Shown here in pieces: positions 1-12,410 of a stretch of DNA of 64,000 nucleotides. The stretch's first letter is position 1; every line of letters starts with the position of its first letter. The notes under the pieces are model-generated. The model was not told the DNA's origin. It worked only from the letters and a program-made list of their open reading frames with translations, and did no database searches. A program made the translations under genes and the position numbers. The stretch comes from Eleusine coracana subsp. coracana. Taxonomy: Eukaryota; Streptophyta; Magnoliopsida; Poales; Poaceae. The stretch lies in the NCBI GenBank assembly GCA_032690845.1, contig CM064429.1, positions 18,681,013 to 18,745,012 of the forward strand, given 5' to 3'.

Positions 1-389
1 ATATCCTAGGATATGGTCCATGTCGCTACACTAGCCTCACTTGGCCCCCTTTCATCATTGAGCATCGATCGCCTACGTAGAATAGATAAGTAGTACAGAG
101 AGACAAGGAGAAGAATAGAATAGGAACATCGCATAGGTATCATAAGCAAATATATTATAGGCCGCAAGTAATATGGCAGTGACAACAGCAGCAGTGCACA
201 TATATATAGCAGAAAAATGAACAACAGCAGATATCACTAGCAGATATCAACAACAGCAGATATCAACAACAACAGCAAAATAAACCATATATATCACTAG
301 CAGATATCAACAACAGTAGCAAGCTAAAGATCGACAACAAGTATATGGCATATATATCATAACAACAGCAGCAGTGCACACATATACCA

Positions 390-840
390 CAGGCAGCAAA
401 TAAGCAACTATAGTGAGGATGACAGTGAGCAAGCATATAGGGCAGCTAGCACATTCAGATATGGCAGCAAAAGAAATACCACAGGCAGCAAATAAGCAAC
501 TATAGTGAGCATGACAGTGAGCAAAAAAGCAAGCATATAGGGCAGCTAGCACATTCAGATATGGCAGCAAAAAAAATACCACAGGCAGCAAATAAGCAAC
601 TATATATAGTGAGCATGACAGTGAGCAAAAAAGCAAGCATATAGGGCAGCAAATAAGCAACTATAGTGAGCATGACAGTGAGAAAAAAAGCAAGCATATA
701 GGGAAGCTAGCACATTCAGATATGGCAGCAAAAGAAATACCACAGGCAGCAAATAAGCAACTATATATAGTGAGCATCACAGTGAGCAAAAAAGCAAGCA
801 TATAGGACAGCTAGCACATTCAGACATGACGACTATTTGG
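390..840 (-). repeat. Minisatellite inside CACTA element A
   Basis: Degenerate tandem units of roughly 90-110 bp recur, marked by AGGCAGCAAATAAGCAACTA at about 391, 482, 591 and 743 and by the words GTGAGCATGACAGTGAGC and AGCAAGCATATAGGGCAGCT. Related units occur on the other strand in element B at about 31620-32250. The short open frames here are by-products of the repeat and are not genes. Confidence 0.75.
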
Positions 841-947
841 ATAATACTGCATGTCAAACATAGGTGACATCAGATAGTTCAGCTAGTGCCAAACGCAGAG
901 GATACCCTGCCCAACTGATCTCACAGAAGTTTACATGCTACAAAATC

Positions 948-1112
948 ATAAGAGAAAGCATGAAAAATTACAACAGTGGTATAAAAGCCCTGATGCTATC
1001 TCTAAAGCAAGATTGATATCCTGCATTGATGAGCTGACAGGGAAGATCAGCACAAGGGTCAGGCAAATCAAGGCTTGCCTGCGGCGGGGTAAGCTTGGGG
1101 AGGGGGCCCGTG

Positions 1113-1145
<33 letters not shown>

Positions 1146-1800
1146 GGTGCACCTGGGTAGAGGAGGGGGCCCGTACCTGCGGCGATGGAGCTCGGGGAGG
1201 AGGCCCGTGCACACACAAAGAGAGAGAGAGAGAGAGAGGTTGCACCTGGTCAGAGGAGGGGGTCCGTGCCTACGGCGATGGAGCTCGGGGAGGAGGGGAC
1301 CCGTGCCTACGGCGGCGAAGCTCGGGGAGGAGGGCAGCCGTCGACGTGGCGGTGCTGGGGGAAGGAGGAGGGGGCCGTGCCTGCGGCGATGGAGCTCGGG
1401 GAGGAGGGGGCTCGTGCCTGCGGCGGCGAAGCTCGGGGAGGAGGGCAGCCGTCGACGTGGCGGCACTTGGGGAAGGAGGAGGGGGCCCATGCTTGCGGCG
1501 ATAGAGCTCAGGGAGGAGGGGGCCCGTGCCTGCGGCGGCGAAGCTGGAGGATGGAGTCGGCCGTCGAGGAGGGGGCGAGGCGGACGTCGACGAGGGGCGC
1601 AGTGGTGGTCGGGGATGCAGAGAGGGAGGGTGCCCGCGGCTGCGCTCGGGGACGGAGGATGAGGAGAGAGGAGGCGGCGGCGCTCGGGACTTGGGCAGCG
1701 TGACGGCGTCTGCTCTTCTCACCGCGGTGGTTAGGGTTTGGGCCCCGCCGCGCCCCGTGTTTATATAAGGCAATTCTCTTTAGCGGCGGCTCACAAAGCA
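948..1800 (-). promoter_or_regulatory. Internal TATA box and GC-rich leader of the second gene of element A
   Basis: Read on the minus strand, an internal GCGGCGG motif (about 1781-1790) is followed by TATATAAAC (TATA box, about 1758-1768), then GGGCCC and AAACCCTAAC near 1728-1745, then about 700 bp of GC-rich leader with GA microsatellites (about 1128-1145 and 1219-1238). The same order is found in element B at 29820-29960. Long open frames on both strands here reflect GC content. I infer a promoter and 5' leader of the element's second gene; the rest of that gene is outside the window. Confidence 0.55.
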
Positions 1801-2287
1801 CACCGCCTCCATCCTCCAGAAACAACTCTATTATTGATTTTCTAAAAATTGTACTATTGATTTTCTAAAAATTATACTATTGATTTTTTTATAAATAATA
1901 TCTTAGCCCTGTAATTTTACAAAAGAACCCCAGAGTTCATTATAATTAATTATATTTTACTTTTGTATTTATACACTTCAGCCCTTGTACTTAATTAAAA
2001 TTATGTTTAAGTCCTAAACTTTTGCAGAAACAACCCTATACTTTTTATTATTTATATTTCAGACCTAATATTTTTACACTTTGATTCTTGTCTTTTTATA
2101 AAATTACAAATAGGTCCCTAAACTCTTTTATATTTACCTTTTAGCCCCTATAACTTCAAACTACATGATGCTTTTAAAAATAAGTTACACAATCTTTATA
2201 TTCAAATAAACATAAATTACATAGAACATAATACAAGGTTTGAATAATAAAAGATACTTAACAAAATAAAATTACATGATGCTTGAG

Positions 2288-5200
2288 TTATCCTGGAACG
2301 ACTTTTCCTTGGCAGTGATCAGTGCGCATGTAGGGCATTCCGCCAGCAAAGGAGAGTCTTGCTTCCAAAACTTTAAAAATTTTCGGATCTATGAAACATG
2401 GCACATCGTCATATTGATTGTAGTCATCTCGATCCTCCATATTCTCCACTCCAACGATTCTTTGTTTACATGGAACAACAATGTATTTCTTTTCGTCCTT
2501 TGGATCAAGTACATAAAACACCTGTTCCACGGTCCTGGCAAGTATCCAAGGCTCATCTTTGTGACCAACATTGTTAAGATCAACAATTGTGAAACCATAT
2601 TCATCTATCTCGATGCCATTAGGGTGCTTCACCCATTTGCATTTAAATATGGAACCTGTAAATTTGCACCGTAATCTAGCTCCCATATTTCTTCAATGTA
2701 CCCGTAATACGAGGTCGTCTGGTCCTCTTCGTCAATGGCATCTACTCGTACACCGCTGTTTTGACACTTGCTCTTCTTATCCTTCTGTTGGGTGTAGAAG
2801 GTAAAACCATTAATGTCGTATGCCTGAAAGATAACCACGGTTCTTCTCGAGCGATTAGCTAACTTTCTCAACATTTTCTCTTCCACGGACTCGCAACTTG
2901 AAAGATCTAGGGAGCTAAACCATGATGTGAAAGAGCACTTGTGCTCATCTATGATCCATTTATCTGTTGCATCATTGTTGTTCTGGCGGAGCTCTAACAG
3001 ATGTTTCTCAAAGTACGGTCCCACAATCTGCGTCTGTTGCAATACGCTGAAATATGCTTGGTCCACTCGTTTGGAGTCACGGTCGATGAACGATCTACGT
3101 CCTTTCATACCTTTTCCAGATAATCTACCCTTATGACGAGACACAGGGAGACCAATTGATCTGCTACCATCATTAATGTAATCTGAGCAACATTCGATGA
3201 TCTCATCAGTTGTATAGCCCTTGATCATAGAACCCTCTAGATGTGAACGAGTACGTACATAGCGTTTCAATACATACATGAACCTCTCAAACAGAAACAT
3301 CTGATGCAGGTAGACGGGGCCCAATGCAGAGATCTGGTCAATAATATGAATCATAAAGTGTTCCATCGTATCGAAAAATGATGGAGGGAATACCATCTCA
3401 AGTATGCACATTGTTTCCTTCATGTGGGTCCGTAGGTCATTTAACTCGTCTTTAGTTATGACCTTCTTCGATATCGTGTTAAAGAAGTAGCAAAGGCGAG
3501 TTACAGCAAACTTCAGTCATGGTGATTTAATAGCTTTGATAGCAATAGGGAGAAATACCGAAAGCATTATGTGGCAATCGTGAGTGTTGTACCCACTTAT
3601 CTTTAACTCTTCCATGTTTACAAGATGGAGCCACATGAAGCTCTGATCTTATTCCCATCACTACAAGATCTCTACGTGCGTTGAGTCCATCCTTTGTCTT
3701 ACTGGGTTGGTCGAGTATAAGTCCACTACTACTGTCAAATACACCCTTCCCAATATGCATCCAGTCGAAAGCATGATTCACTTCTAATTCTTTCCAATAA
3801 TTGAAATATACAAAGAAAATGGATTTCTTCTTAAACGGCGTGAGACCTTTTGCCTTTTTGGCTCCTTTCACCGGCTTTCCAAAAACAACACTGATATTTT
3901 TAACAAGGTCAAACACGACTCTGCCAGTACAACGTCGAGGTTATGTGTTGTTCTCAACTTTGCCATCAAAGTGTCTAGCCATCACGCGATACCTGTGTTT
4001 TCCTAGTAAGAATCGGCGGTTTCACGTATACACTAGCTTCTGGGATGCTGGAAGGTACACATGGGATGTATCATCAACGCATATGAAACATGCCGCCTTT
4101 CCTTTGACCTGTCCTAATAGCGCCCTTAGTACTAGGGAATCACTTACCGTGCAAAAAATAATTGCTCTGAGCATGAAGTACTCTCTTCGATACTCATCCC
4201 ATATACGGACCCCCTCCAACCATAGTTTTTGCAGGTCTTCAAACAATGGTACTAAGAACACGTCTATGTCGTTACCAGGTTCTTTAGGCCCAGATATAAG
4301 AGTGGTCAGCAGTAGGTACTTACACTTATGGTATAACCATGGTGGAATGTTGTACATTGCTAGTATCACTGGCCAAGTGCTATGCAGATTCCTCATTTGA
4401 CCAAATGGGTTCATCCCGTCTGTACTCAATGCAAACCGTATGTTCCTTTCCTCATTAGAGAAGTCTCGATGATCCTCATCAAACTTTTTCCACTGTGTTC
4501 CATCTGCGGGATGCCTGAGCTTACCGTTCCCCTTGCGTGCATGCCATGTCATCATTGCCGCATCCCTAGGGTTGGCGAACAAGCGTCTGATGCGATCGAC
4601 CACGGGTAAGTACCACATGACTAAGGCAGGAACCTTACTATCATCACTGTCATCGACGGTAGAACTTCTTTTCTTCTTTCTCCCCTTAGTTGTATTCTTC
4701 ACGCCACCATCGGCGTCATAATCGTTGTTCCTCTTGTAACTACTATGTTTGCACCTTGGGCATCTCACAGCGTCCTGATGCTCCTTTCGATACAATATGC
4801 AATGATTTGGACACGCGTGAAATTTTTGCACGCCCAACAAAAGTGGGAAATCATCTTCTTAGCAAGGTATGTTGTCCTTGGCAACAAGTTGGGCTTTGGC
4901 AGCGCATCGGAAATAAGTTCCAACAAATCCGTGAAACTAGCATCCGACCAGCCATGTATGGCCTTCAACTTCATCAGCTCAAGTACAACACGCAACACGG
5001 TGAGCTCTTTACCACATCCCTTAGATTCATCATATAATGGATCCTTTGATGCTTTCTCTATTCTATGAAAATTATCAAGCACTTTAGTTGTACCGGCATT
5101 GATCAACACCTGTGGCTCAATGTGACATAACAACTCCTCAACATCAAAATCAGCTTCACCAGGTGAATCCATCACATCCGCACTAGGCGAATTGACAACC

Positions 5201-5487
5201 TCGACTTCAACTTCAATATGCTCATCAAATTCCATATCGACCATACTATTCTCATCATGTTTTGTCCATCTCAGGTACCCCTCAACAAAACCCCTCCACA
5301 CCAAGTGTGACTTTATTACTTCTATATCATTCCACAGCTTCTGATTTTTGCAATCAAAACACGGACAATATATATCAGCCGTCCGTTCGCGTCCAGCATG
5401 TTGTGCGGCTGCTTCGATGAATTTGGAAACTTCTCGTCAAAATATTGGACCAGGTCTTGGTGCCTCGTACATCCAAGATCTATCCAT
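2288..5487 (-). pseudogene. TNP2-like CACTA transposase (element A), broken
   Basis: This gene would encode the DNA transposase that cuts and moves the element. Reading from an ATG at 5487 there is a transposase-associated N-terminal region (start MDRSWMYEAP), then the Transposase_21 catalytic region including LSTDGMNPFG, then DUF4218-like (SDYINDGSRS, GPVYLHQMF) and DUF4216-like (VDLNNVGHKDEPW, VFYVLDPKDEKKY) regions. The order is that of plant En/Spm TNP2 proteins. It is not functional: there is a TGA near 5440 (GPIF*REV), a frameshift near 4850, stops near 4022 and 3945, and a deletion near 3625-3650 that removes about 50 codons still present in element B. No introns were mapped. Identification is secure; the exact lesion list is from reading by eye. 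Confidence 0.9.
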
Positions 5488-5564
5488 CGCGAACGGCCTT
5501 GAACGGAAACCCAAAAATTATTAAAATTTATTAATTAAATATGTGTGAGAAAAAATTTAAACAT

Positions 5565-5567
<3 letters not shown>

Positions 5568-5612
<45 letters not shown>
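5568..5612. repeat. (TA)n microsatellite in the 5' part of element A
   Basis: An uninterrupted TA run lies between the transposase start and the element's 5' end. Element B has the matching run at about 26085-26130, so the tract predates separation of the two copies. Confidence 0.9.
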
Positions 5613-5614
<2 letters not shown>

Positions 5615-6289
5615 ATATTACATGAAGTAAAAAATATTATACAAGATAAAAAGAAACAAACATCAAATTATTTTATCTATTATTTAACTTTTATCACCAT
5701 CTAGCCAAAAAATATTATAAATTAATTAATTAATTATGTGTAACAAAAAATTTAAATATTCACTAAATATATAAACATTGAAAAATAATATACATGAAGT
5801 GAGAAATATTATGCAAGGTAAAATGAAACAAACATTAAATTATTTTATATATTATTTAATTTTTATGAAGAGATAATAAAATAATTAACATCCCTCTTGC
5901 CCTAATACTACTTTCTCTCTCTTTTAAAAACCAAACTAGATCTAGATTGCCATTGACATAAAACAAGCTAAATATAATAGTTTTTCTTGTGTAGTGATGA
6001 AAAGAGATGATGTATGCCTTCATAAACTTCAACTATAACCAAGTAAAACCATCCAAATCAAACGAATTTAGCTAAAATTTGATGAAAACCTAACAAACTT
6101 AAAACCCAAAATTCTACTTGATTTCAAAATAAGAGCACAAAAAAATCAATGGGATGAGTTCCCCTTACCTCAGAGAGCAAATTTCTGCAAAAAAAACTCA
6201 AAACCTTCCCCCCTTGAATTTCGTGATTTACTCAAATTTTCGGGCTGCCACTGTTCGAGTGAGGGCCGGAGCTGTCCGAACGCGGCTTT

Positions 6290-6556
6290 TATAGCCTGGG
6301 CATTTTATAGCGGCGGTTGGCATTATCAACCGCCGCTAGTATTCCCTACATAGCGGCGGTTGTCATTGTCAACCGCCGCTATAAACATGGGCCGTTTATA
6401 GCGGTGGTTGACAATGTCAACTGCCGCTATAGAGAGGTCTGTGGCGGCGGCTCAAACAGCGGCAGGCCCCCCTAGGCTCTGTAGCGGCAGCTCACTTTGG
6501 GCCGCGTCGCCGCGGCCTTTGGGCTGCCGCCACTACAGAGCCTATTTGTGGTAGTG
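6290..6556 (-). repeat. 5' subterminal repeats of element A
   Basis: Several copies of TAGCGGCGGTTG and its reverse complement CAACCGCCGCTA are paired around 6-7 bp cores, for example 6310-6345 and 6354-6382. In En/Spm-type elements such subterminal motifs bind the element's TNPA-type protein; that role here is inferred from family knowledge. Confidence 0.8.
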
Positions 6557-6915
6557 TAAGTGGTTGTTCTTGTGAAGAAACCATGACACATTCGGTTTAT
6601 GTCAAAATTATGTCCTTTTGTGGTTAATATTGTTCAAACAAAGTTATTATGTGGTCACTATAACTTTTGGACATGTTAGGATGCATGTATGTATTCAGTG
6701 AAAAATATTGTGAGGACATATTTTTCATCAATTTCAGTTTTGTTTTTGCATTCTGTGATTTATTTTGAGTAATAAGAATATTTATTTTCTGCATGGGATT
6801 TTTCCCTCCACGTCTCCCAAACACGCGTCAGGAATACTCATAAGTCGAGATTTCTATCCCGAGCGGGGAGGGGGTGGCATGGGGAGGCAGAAACACCCAA
6901 ACGAAGCCAGCCTAA

Positions 6916-7110
6916 GTGGTGTTCGACGATGCGGCGGAGGAGGGCACCTGGAACGAGTGGACGTACAAAGCCATGGCGTCCAAGCTGTTCGTTGTGTTCG
7001 ACGCGATGGTGAGGGAGGGCCACGCTCCAGATGTGGCCGCGTACGCGGGTGCGCTCAACTTGTGCGGCCGGATCGGGATTCTCGATGACGGGCTGCGCTG
7101 CTTCAACTGG
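6916..7110 (+). pseudogene. Pentatricopeptide-repeat (PPR) gene fragment
   Basis: An open stretch translates to about 60 residues that look like one and a half PPR units: LFVVFDAMVREGHAPDVAAY followed by a helix with G-rich spacing (LNLCGRIGILDDGLRCF). PPR proteins bind organelle RNA through tandem 35-residue repeats, usually ten or more. Only one clear unit is visible, there is no organelle-targeting N-terminus, and the frame soon leaves PPR-like sequence. It is best read as a relic exon next to the CACTA border. Identification rests on motif shape only. Confidence 0.4.
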
Positions 7111-7229
7111 ATGAACTGGAGCACGGGTATTACAGGGCTCAACTGGACGACGACGGAGCCACACCTTGCTCAACCCGGCAGTCAATGGATTTGTAGGTCC
7201 TCGATCTGTGACTTGTGCAATGATTAGGT

Positions 7230-7850
7230 CATGTGCAGCTGTTTCACGATGGCCCTAGCATAATCCCCTTCCGTCTTGTACCTCTCTTGCTCTCTTCGTA
7301 AACATTACACTATTATATTATTTTCCTTCCAGATTGCTCGAATATGTACATACCAATAGCTTTCATTTACCTTCATTTAAGTTTTTTTCACTGTTGAAAT
7401 TTGATCTACGAATCTGATGCGCATCAGAATGTATATACAGGTTGCCATGTCTCCAGGGTATTCAACAAAATGCTAATAAGTATTTTACTCACTTTGAATA
7501 AGACCCTTGGTCAATTGGCTCCAAAACAAGTGAAACTTCCTATGTTGATGAACTTCACTTAAAATATATGATCTATTACTAAAATATACATATCTCTCCT
7601 TTTGGTTGTTTGGTTTCCAAATTGATTAGAGTGAGGAGCACGACTGGCTGACCGGCTGTGCATTTTACTCCTTTAATTAACTTCTTCTCTTGTACTATAT
7701 AGCATGAAGGCCATTAAGGTGGATTCACAAAAAAAAAACCATCTAGGTGGGATAGTGGTGTTGCTGCTTTTTTCTGCTGTTGTTTCTGGTTTGAAAAAGG
7801 TGAGACTACTATATATTAACACCAGATACTTGTACTATATGATATACGAT
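7230..7850. other. AT-rich intergenic stretch, no gene seen
   Basis: I see no coding frame, RNA gene or clear repeat between the PPR relic and the small CACTA element. The base composition is typical of degraded intergenic grass DNA. Confidence 0.6.
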
Positions 7851-8790
7851 CACTACTACAATTAGATTCTTCAATAACGGACAAAAAGACCTTTCAATAG
7901 CGGATAAACAGTGCGTTATTGCTCTAACGATATTGCTGGCTTCACCCAGCAATATCGGTCACTGACGTCTGATATTGTTGTTTCAACATCAATAGCGGAC
8001 ATGATGACATCACCATGTCCGCTATTGATGTTGAGGACTATAATATCGGTAGGATGACATCACTATGTCCGTTATTGATGTGAAGGACAATAATAGCATT
8101 TCGATAACATCACTTTGGCCGATATTGAAATTGAAACAATAGTATCGGTGTGACGACATCATGCTGTCTGATATTGTAGTCAAAGAGAACAATATTGGTT
8201 TAATGACATCATCATGTTTGATATTGTTGTTTTTCCTGAATTATTATACCATTTGACACTATTTCAAATCATCATAGGTCTCAATTACAAATTTAAATAG
8301 GCGTTTCAAATCATAATATATTTCATCATGCATAAATATAAACATAGAGTTTAACAAAATAATCTATCATATCCATAACTTCATCATTCATACACAAGTT
8401 CACATATAATAAAGTATCATTCAGACATTAAGATAAAAATTCATACATAAGTTCTCTCATAAGTTTACACACAAGGTAAATATTGATGCACAAGTTTATT
8501 CATCATTCGATGGTGCAGATAAAGTGGACTACAGAGTTATTGGTGATGCTGAAAACTGTGTCGTTATAATCTTGATGCAAGGGTAATCTCAATGTTAGAA
8601 AAAATACATAATTTAGAAAGAATATATAATTGTTTTTTATTGTGTACTCATAATTTATTATTTGCCATACTGTATTTACCAAATTAAATTGTGTCTATAG
8701 ATTTTTTTTAACCAGAGGTTTAGTCTCAAGATCATGCCGAGTAGCGTAAAGTTCACAAGAGTCTCTAATATATATTAAATAAATTGTAGT
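7851..8790 (+). mobile_element. Small non-autonomous CACTA-like element with TGACATCA subterminal repeats
   Basis: A CACTACTACAATTAG terminus starts at 7851 after GAT. About 370 bp of subterminal repeats follow, with AATAGCGGACATGATGACAT and variants; GATGACATCA or a close variant recurs roughly every 60 bp on alternating strands. A plausible right end is AAATTGTAGTAG near 8779-8790, followed by GAC, but it lacks the final TG, so this border is uncertain. No transposase frame is present. Confidence 0.5.
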
Positions 8791-9630
8791 AGGACTCATC
8801 CGCACCGGGGATTACATTTAAATTTTAGTAATCTTTATAGGCATTGAAATTTCTATAAACATTTTTTCAAACTAGGAAATTTCATAAAATTTGGTATGTA
8901 TAATTGTTTCTTGTTTCATGAACCATAACTTTTATTGAAACAATAGGTTAAGAAGTATTAAGAATATTTGAATGAATAATATCGATTGTTCTAGACGCCC
9001 GCAGCAGCTAGTTGTGCTTATGTTTGTATCGTTTGCCTACCTTCTTTAACTGTGTACAAACCATTCGATGTTTATCCCTTTTTCACATATATCACCTTAT
9101 TATAGTAAAGTGAGCCATAAAAGTGTATTCCACTTGATATCCCTAAGTGCCGAGTATATTTCTGTATTCTTTTCCATGCTTCCTTGTCCATCTCTCACTT
9201 AACTCAGCGTATCAGTGCTGCACTATTAATCTAACAAAACACATGGTATTATTTAGATATAAGTATTATCCATAATGTCCGAAATGTTTGCTCATTTATC
9301 CAGTGCCATGGACCTTTTCAAAATTCTCAGATAAGACATAGCTTCTAAATTATTCCTAACCTTCAGGTATTGAAACATTTTAGTGCAGATTTAACGTCCT
9401 TCAAAACATTGAGAAGTTGTCCGACTAATCGTGATTAGTCATGATTAGTCGGCTTTCTAGCTCAGTATCTTATCTTTGTAGCACTGCTATCTAGCTCAGC
9501 ATGTCGCTCTTGAACAAGAACTGTTTTTTCCCAACACCGACCATCCAAATTAAGCTCTACTCTTGAGTCTTTTCGAAGCTCATTATTTGTTGGGTTCTCC
9601 ATGATGTTGCTAACTTACCACATTCACTAA
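8791..9630. other. Intergenic stretch, no gene seen
   Basis: AT-rich sequence without a recognisable gene. The only structure noticed is a perfect 10-bp inverted repeat (CCGACTAATC ... GATTAGTCGG) at about 9420-9453. Confidence 0.6.
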
Positions 9631-9965
9631 TCTCTACCCCTTAAAAGGGCGAGTGAAAATTTTCTTAAATCCACCCAACTAATTACACCAAATTGATCTC
9701 ATAAGTCAGTCTCTAAACTAAGTGCACATCACTAATGGTACACAAAACTGTTGTATTTACAAATTTGATGGTTAATAATTCACCGTATACTGCTACATCA
9801 AATCCGAGGGCTTAGAACGTTTGGATCTCCCATCCATCCCGCCTCCCCACCCCACGCACAGTAGCGTCCACGCGCGCCCGTCCCTGCCTCTCATCTTCGT
9901 ACGACAGTTCTTGCTTCTACAGAAAACAAACTCCCCAATTTCGCCGACCAACACACCGTGAAACC

Positions 9966-10215
9966 GCACCCATCACGGATCACCGAGGAGCCGCACGCCG
10001 TCGCTGCGGCAGATCATCGAATGCACCAGGCCCTCGCAGTTGCAGACTGTAGTGAATCCACAATGAACCGCAGCCCGTCGCTGTTGCAGATCGCCCGGGA
10101 GCGGTAGCAGTCGCTGCCGTGTCATCGAGGAGCGGCAGCCCGTCACTGCCGCTTGCTGTCGTGGATCATCGAGCGGCGAGACGTCGCTGCCGCGAGCTGT
10201 CGAAGATCGACGTGG
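9966..10215. repeat. GC-rich degenerate repeat block inside the Helitron
   Basis: The words GCCGTCGCTGC, GCAGATC and GATCATCGA recur about four times in 250 bp. The 89-codon open frame on the minus strand is low-complexity and I do not call it a gene. The block may be a captured 5' leader. Confidence 0.5.
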
Positions 10216-10991
10216 AGCATAGGACCACCTCTCGCCCACCATCTAGTGGTCTATTGTTCGCTCTGCTGAGTTCATCCTGACAAATCAAATGGGTAATCTT
10301 CTAATACTGTGTCATTAGTATCCTGCACATGCGTCCTTCTAATTCAGACTAAATCAGTGTGTCGCCTGAATCACTCCCTGGTTATACCTTGTTTGGCCTG
10401 ACTCCACTAGGTTTAGAACTTTAGATGTTAAATCAAGGCCAACAATTAATTAGTTCCTCATCATATGGTAATTTTGATACTACATTAAAATCAACAATGC
10501 ATTAGTTTTCTACGAGTATAAATGTTTCTCTTACCTTTTTTCACTCCAAACATATTCACATTAGTATTGTCCCTTATCCTGTTGAATTCCAATCTCTTAA
10601 ATTCAATGATTTTGCCTCTATTTGTTGGTTTCTTTTGATTGGCAGCATATATTATATTCTCCCTTTTACCTAGGACTAGGAAGTATCTGTTTTTTGTTGT
10701 AATCTTGAGCTCACTAGGGTGCTTTCAATATATTTTTAAATCAAGGTCATATGTGAATTACTACCGTGTGTTCTTGCTGAGGGTATAGAGAAATATATTT
10801 GTTCCTTCTGCAGGTTATATAAATCTGTTACGGGGATAGATCTGACTTAGAGCCATGAGCACGCCGAATGGAGGCCGCACTCCATTCAAAGATTTATCCA
10901 ACAAAGATATGTTCTAATTATCAATGATTATTTCAGCATATAATTAATATAGACCGTATCCATATTTGGATTTTTATGATTCTTAGAGTCA

Positions 10992-11053
10992 GGGCACATG
11001 ACACATAATCGAAATACTGACCTGGGCACATGACACATAATCGAAATATTGAC
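10992..11053. repeat. Short tandem duplication (two copies of about 32 bp)
   Basis: GGGCACATGACACATAATCG followed by AAATA(C/T)TGACC occurs twice in direct succession with one mismatch noted. Confidence 0.8.
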
Positions 11054-11398
11054 CCCAATGATCCCGCTGACTGGCTACATAGAAATTCAACCAGGTACCT
11101 ATTGTTAACTTGGTTTGTTCATGACCATTATTCCTAGATTAAGTTGCACATGGGTTCTGAGACATATTATAATTTCAATGTAAGTAATATGCTTTGTAGC
11201 AACACTACTAATATTATCAACATGCCTCATTTACTTCAAGTTAGTTACCGTATTTAGCATCTTATATCCCTCAATTGGCACTTCCATGATTTTCAACAGA
11301 CAACTTGTACAGTAAAATCTATTCAATTGATAATACATTTATGCCCAACAAATTTACTAGCTGTTCAGTTAATTCCAGAAGAAAACCAATCTTATCAG

Positions 11399-11510
11399 TT
11401 TTTTTTTAAGAAATAGGACCGAAGTCCCTGCCTTTATGAAGGCCGTGCGGGAACCGGGGCTCGAACCCCGGCCGGCCGACTCCCACTCTAGAGTCTAAGC
11501 CACTGAACCA
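11399..11510 (-). mobile_element. tRNA-derived SINE
   Basis: On the minus strand the sequence begins TGGTTCAGTGGCTTAGACTC (A-box region), has GGTTCGAGCCCC (B-box of an RNA polymerase III promoter) and ends in TTCTTAAAAAAAAA. It is flanked by a 15-bp direct repeat, AACCAATCTTATCAG, at 11384-11398 and 11506-11520, a typical target-primed insertion signature. The repeat overlaps the SINE start by a few bases, so the exact 5' border is ambiguous. It lies inside the Helitron and is younger than it. Confidence 0.85.
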
Positions 11511-11988
11511 ATCTTATCAGTGCCCCCAGTTGTAGCAAAATGTTTCTGAATAGTTCACTTCTCTCTTGTTTTATCCAATATTTCAGGTGTCAACGTAGAA
11601 ATTCGAAAATGACACAAGAAAAGAGGTCATCGGTTGTTAAGAAAGTAAGTTCTAGAAGGTCAATCAAAAGGGCATGGTCATGTTTAAGCGCTCCTTTCTG
11701 TTGCATTATAATCTATTAATCCAATAAGCTTTGGAGGAAAATTCATTGATCTTTCTTTGGATTTCAATTCCTGGTTTGTGAAACACCCAAGCAACCAAGA
11801 CGATGTTTGCTGGATACACGGTATACTTATAATTTTTTCTTTATTTTCATTTTTTGGATCATATGTTCATATTAAATGCAGATGCCACCATTTTTCCTTC
11901 ATGGATTGAGCAATTCTCATGGCCATGTTTACATAGTCATATAATATATATGATGCACATGTTTATTACAGCTGTTTAGGTTTAAGTC

Positions 11989-12008
11989 TCCCCCCCCCCC
12001 CCCCCCCC
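11989..12008. repeat. Poly-C run (about 19 C)
   Basis: A homopolymer tract within the Helitron; its exact length is a likely assembly weak point. Confidence 0.85.
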
Positions 12009-12410
12009 GCCTCCGTGTGTGTACATGTTGCATAATTAGATTGTCAACTTTTTTTTATCACAAACGCTAATAGTCAGTATATGAAATTTGTGTATGGTCA
12101 TTTTATTTTTGGCATGGATATACCATATTCTAAATCGAGGCCGACAAAAATGTCATGATGTTGTATTTTTATCTTGGTTTTGTGTAGAGCCATGCATGTT
12201 GGAGCTAGCTCTCTGGTCGCTTTCCTTTCCAAATACTACACTGAGTTGTGCGTGCTATTGCTAGCTGTCGCAATGTTCCTCATATCATGTGTCCTTTGAA
12301 TTTGGTTCGTGAGTCCTCCGTTGAATCTTTAGAGGCTCATGAACACAACACATTTGATATCAAAATATATAAGTATGATTTTTTTTTATTTCCCATTTTG
12401 CGAATGTCAC

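Larger units (their letters stand above)
1..6556 (-). mobile_element. CACTA (En/Spm) transposon A, 5' half, truncated by the window start
   Basis: The right border reads CCTATTTGTGGTAGTG, the reverse complement of a CACTACCACAAATAGG terminus, so the element's 5' end is at 6556 and it runs leftwards. A TAA that could be one copy of the 3-bp target duplication follows at 6557-6559; the other end is outside the window. Inside are GCGGCGG subterminal repeats (about 6290-6556), a broken TNP2-type transposase (2288-5487), a GC-rich leader of a second gene (about 950-1770) and a minisatellite (about 390-830). The whole stretch is an inverted, diverged copy of 25131 to about 32520: the first 120 bases match the reverse complement of about 32400-32520. 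The second gene of this copy must lie to the left of the window. Confidence 0.9.

Noticed and set aside
1147..1703. Long overlapping open frames on both strands with R/G/A-rich products
   Set aside because: GC-rich repetitive leader of element A; all phases are open, peptides are low-complexity, and there is no family resemblance.
2276..2674. 132-codon plus-strand frame
   Set aside because: Antisense shadow of the DUF4216-like part of the element A transposase.
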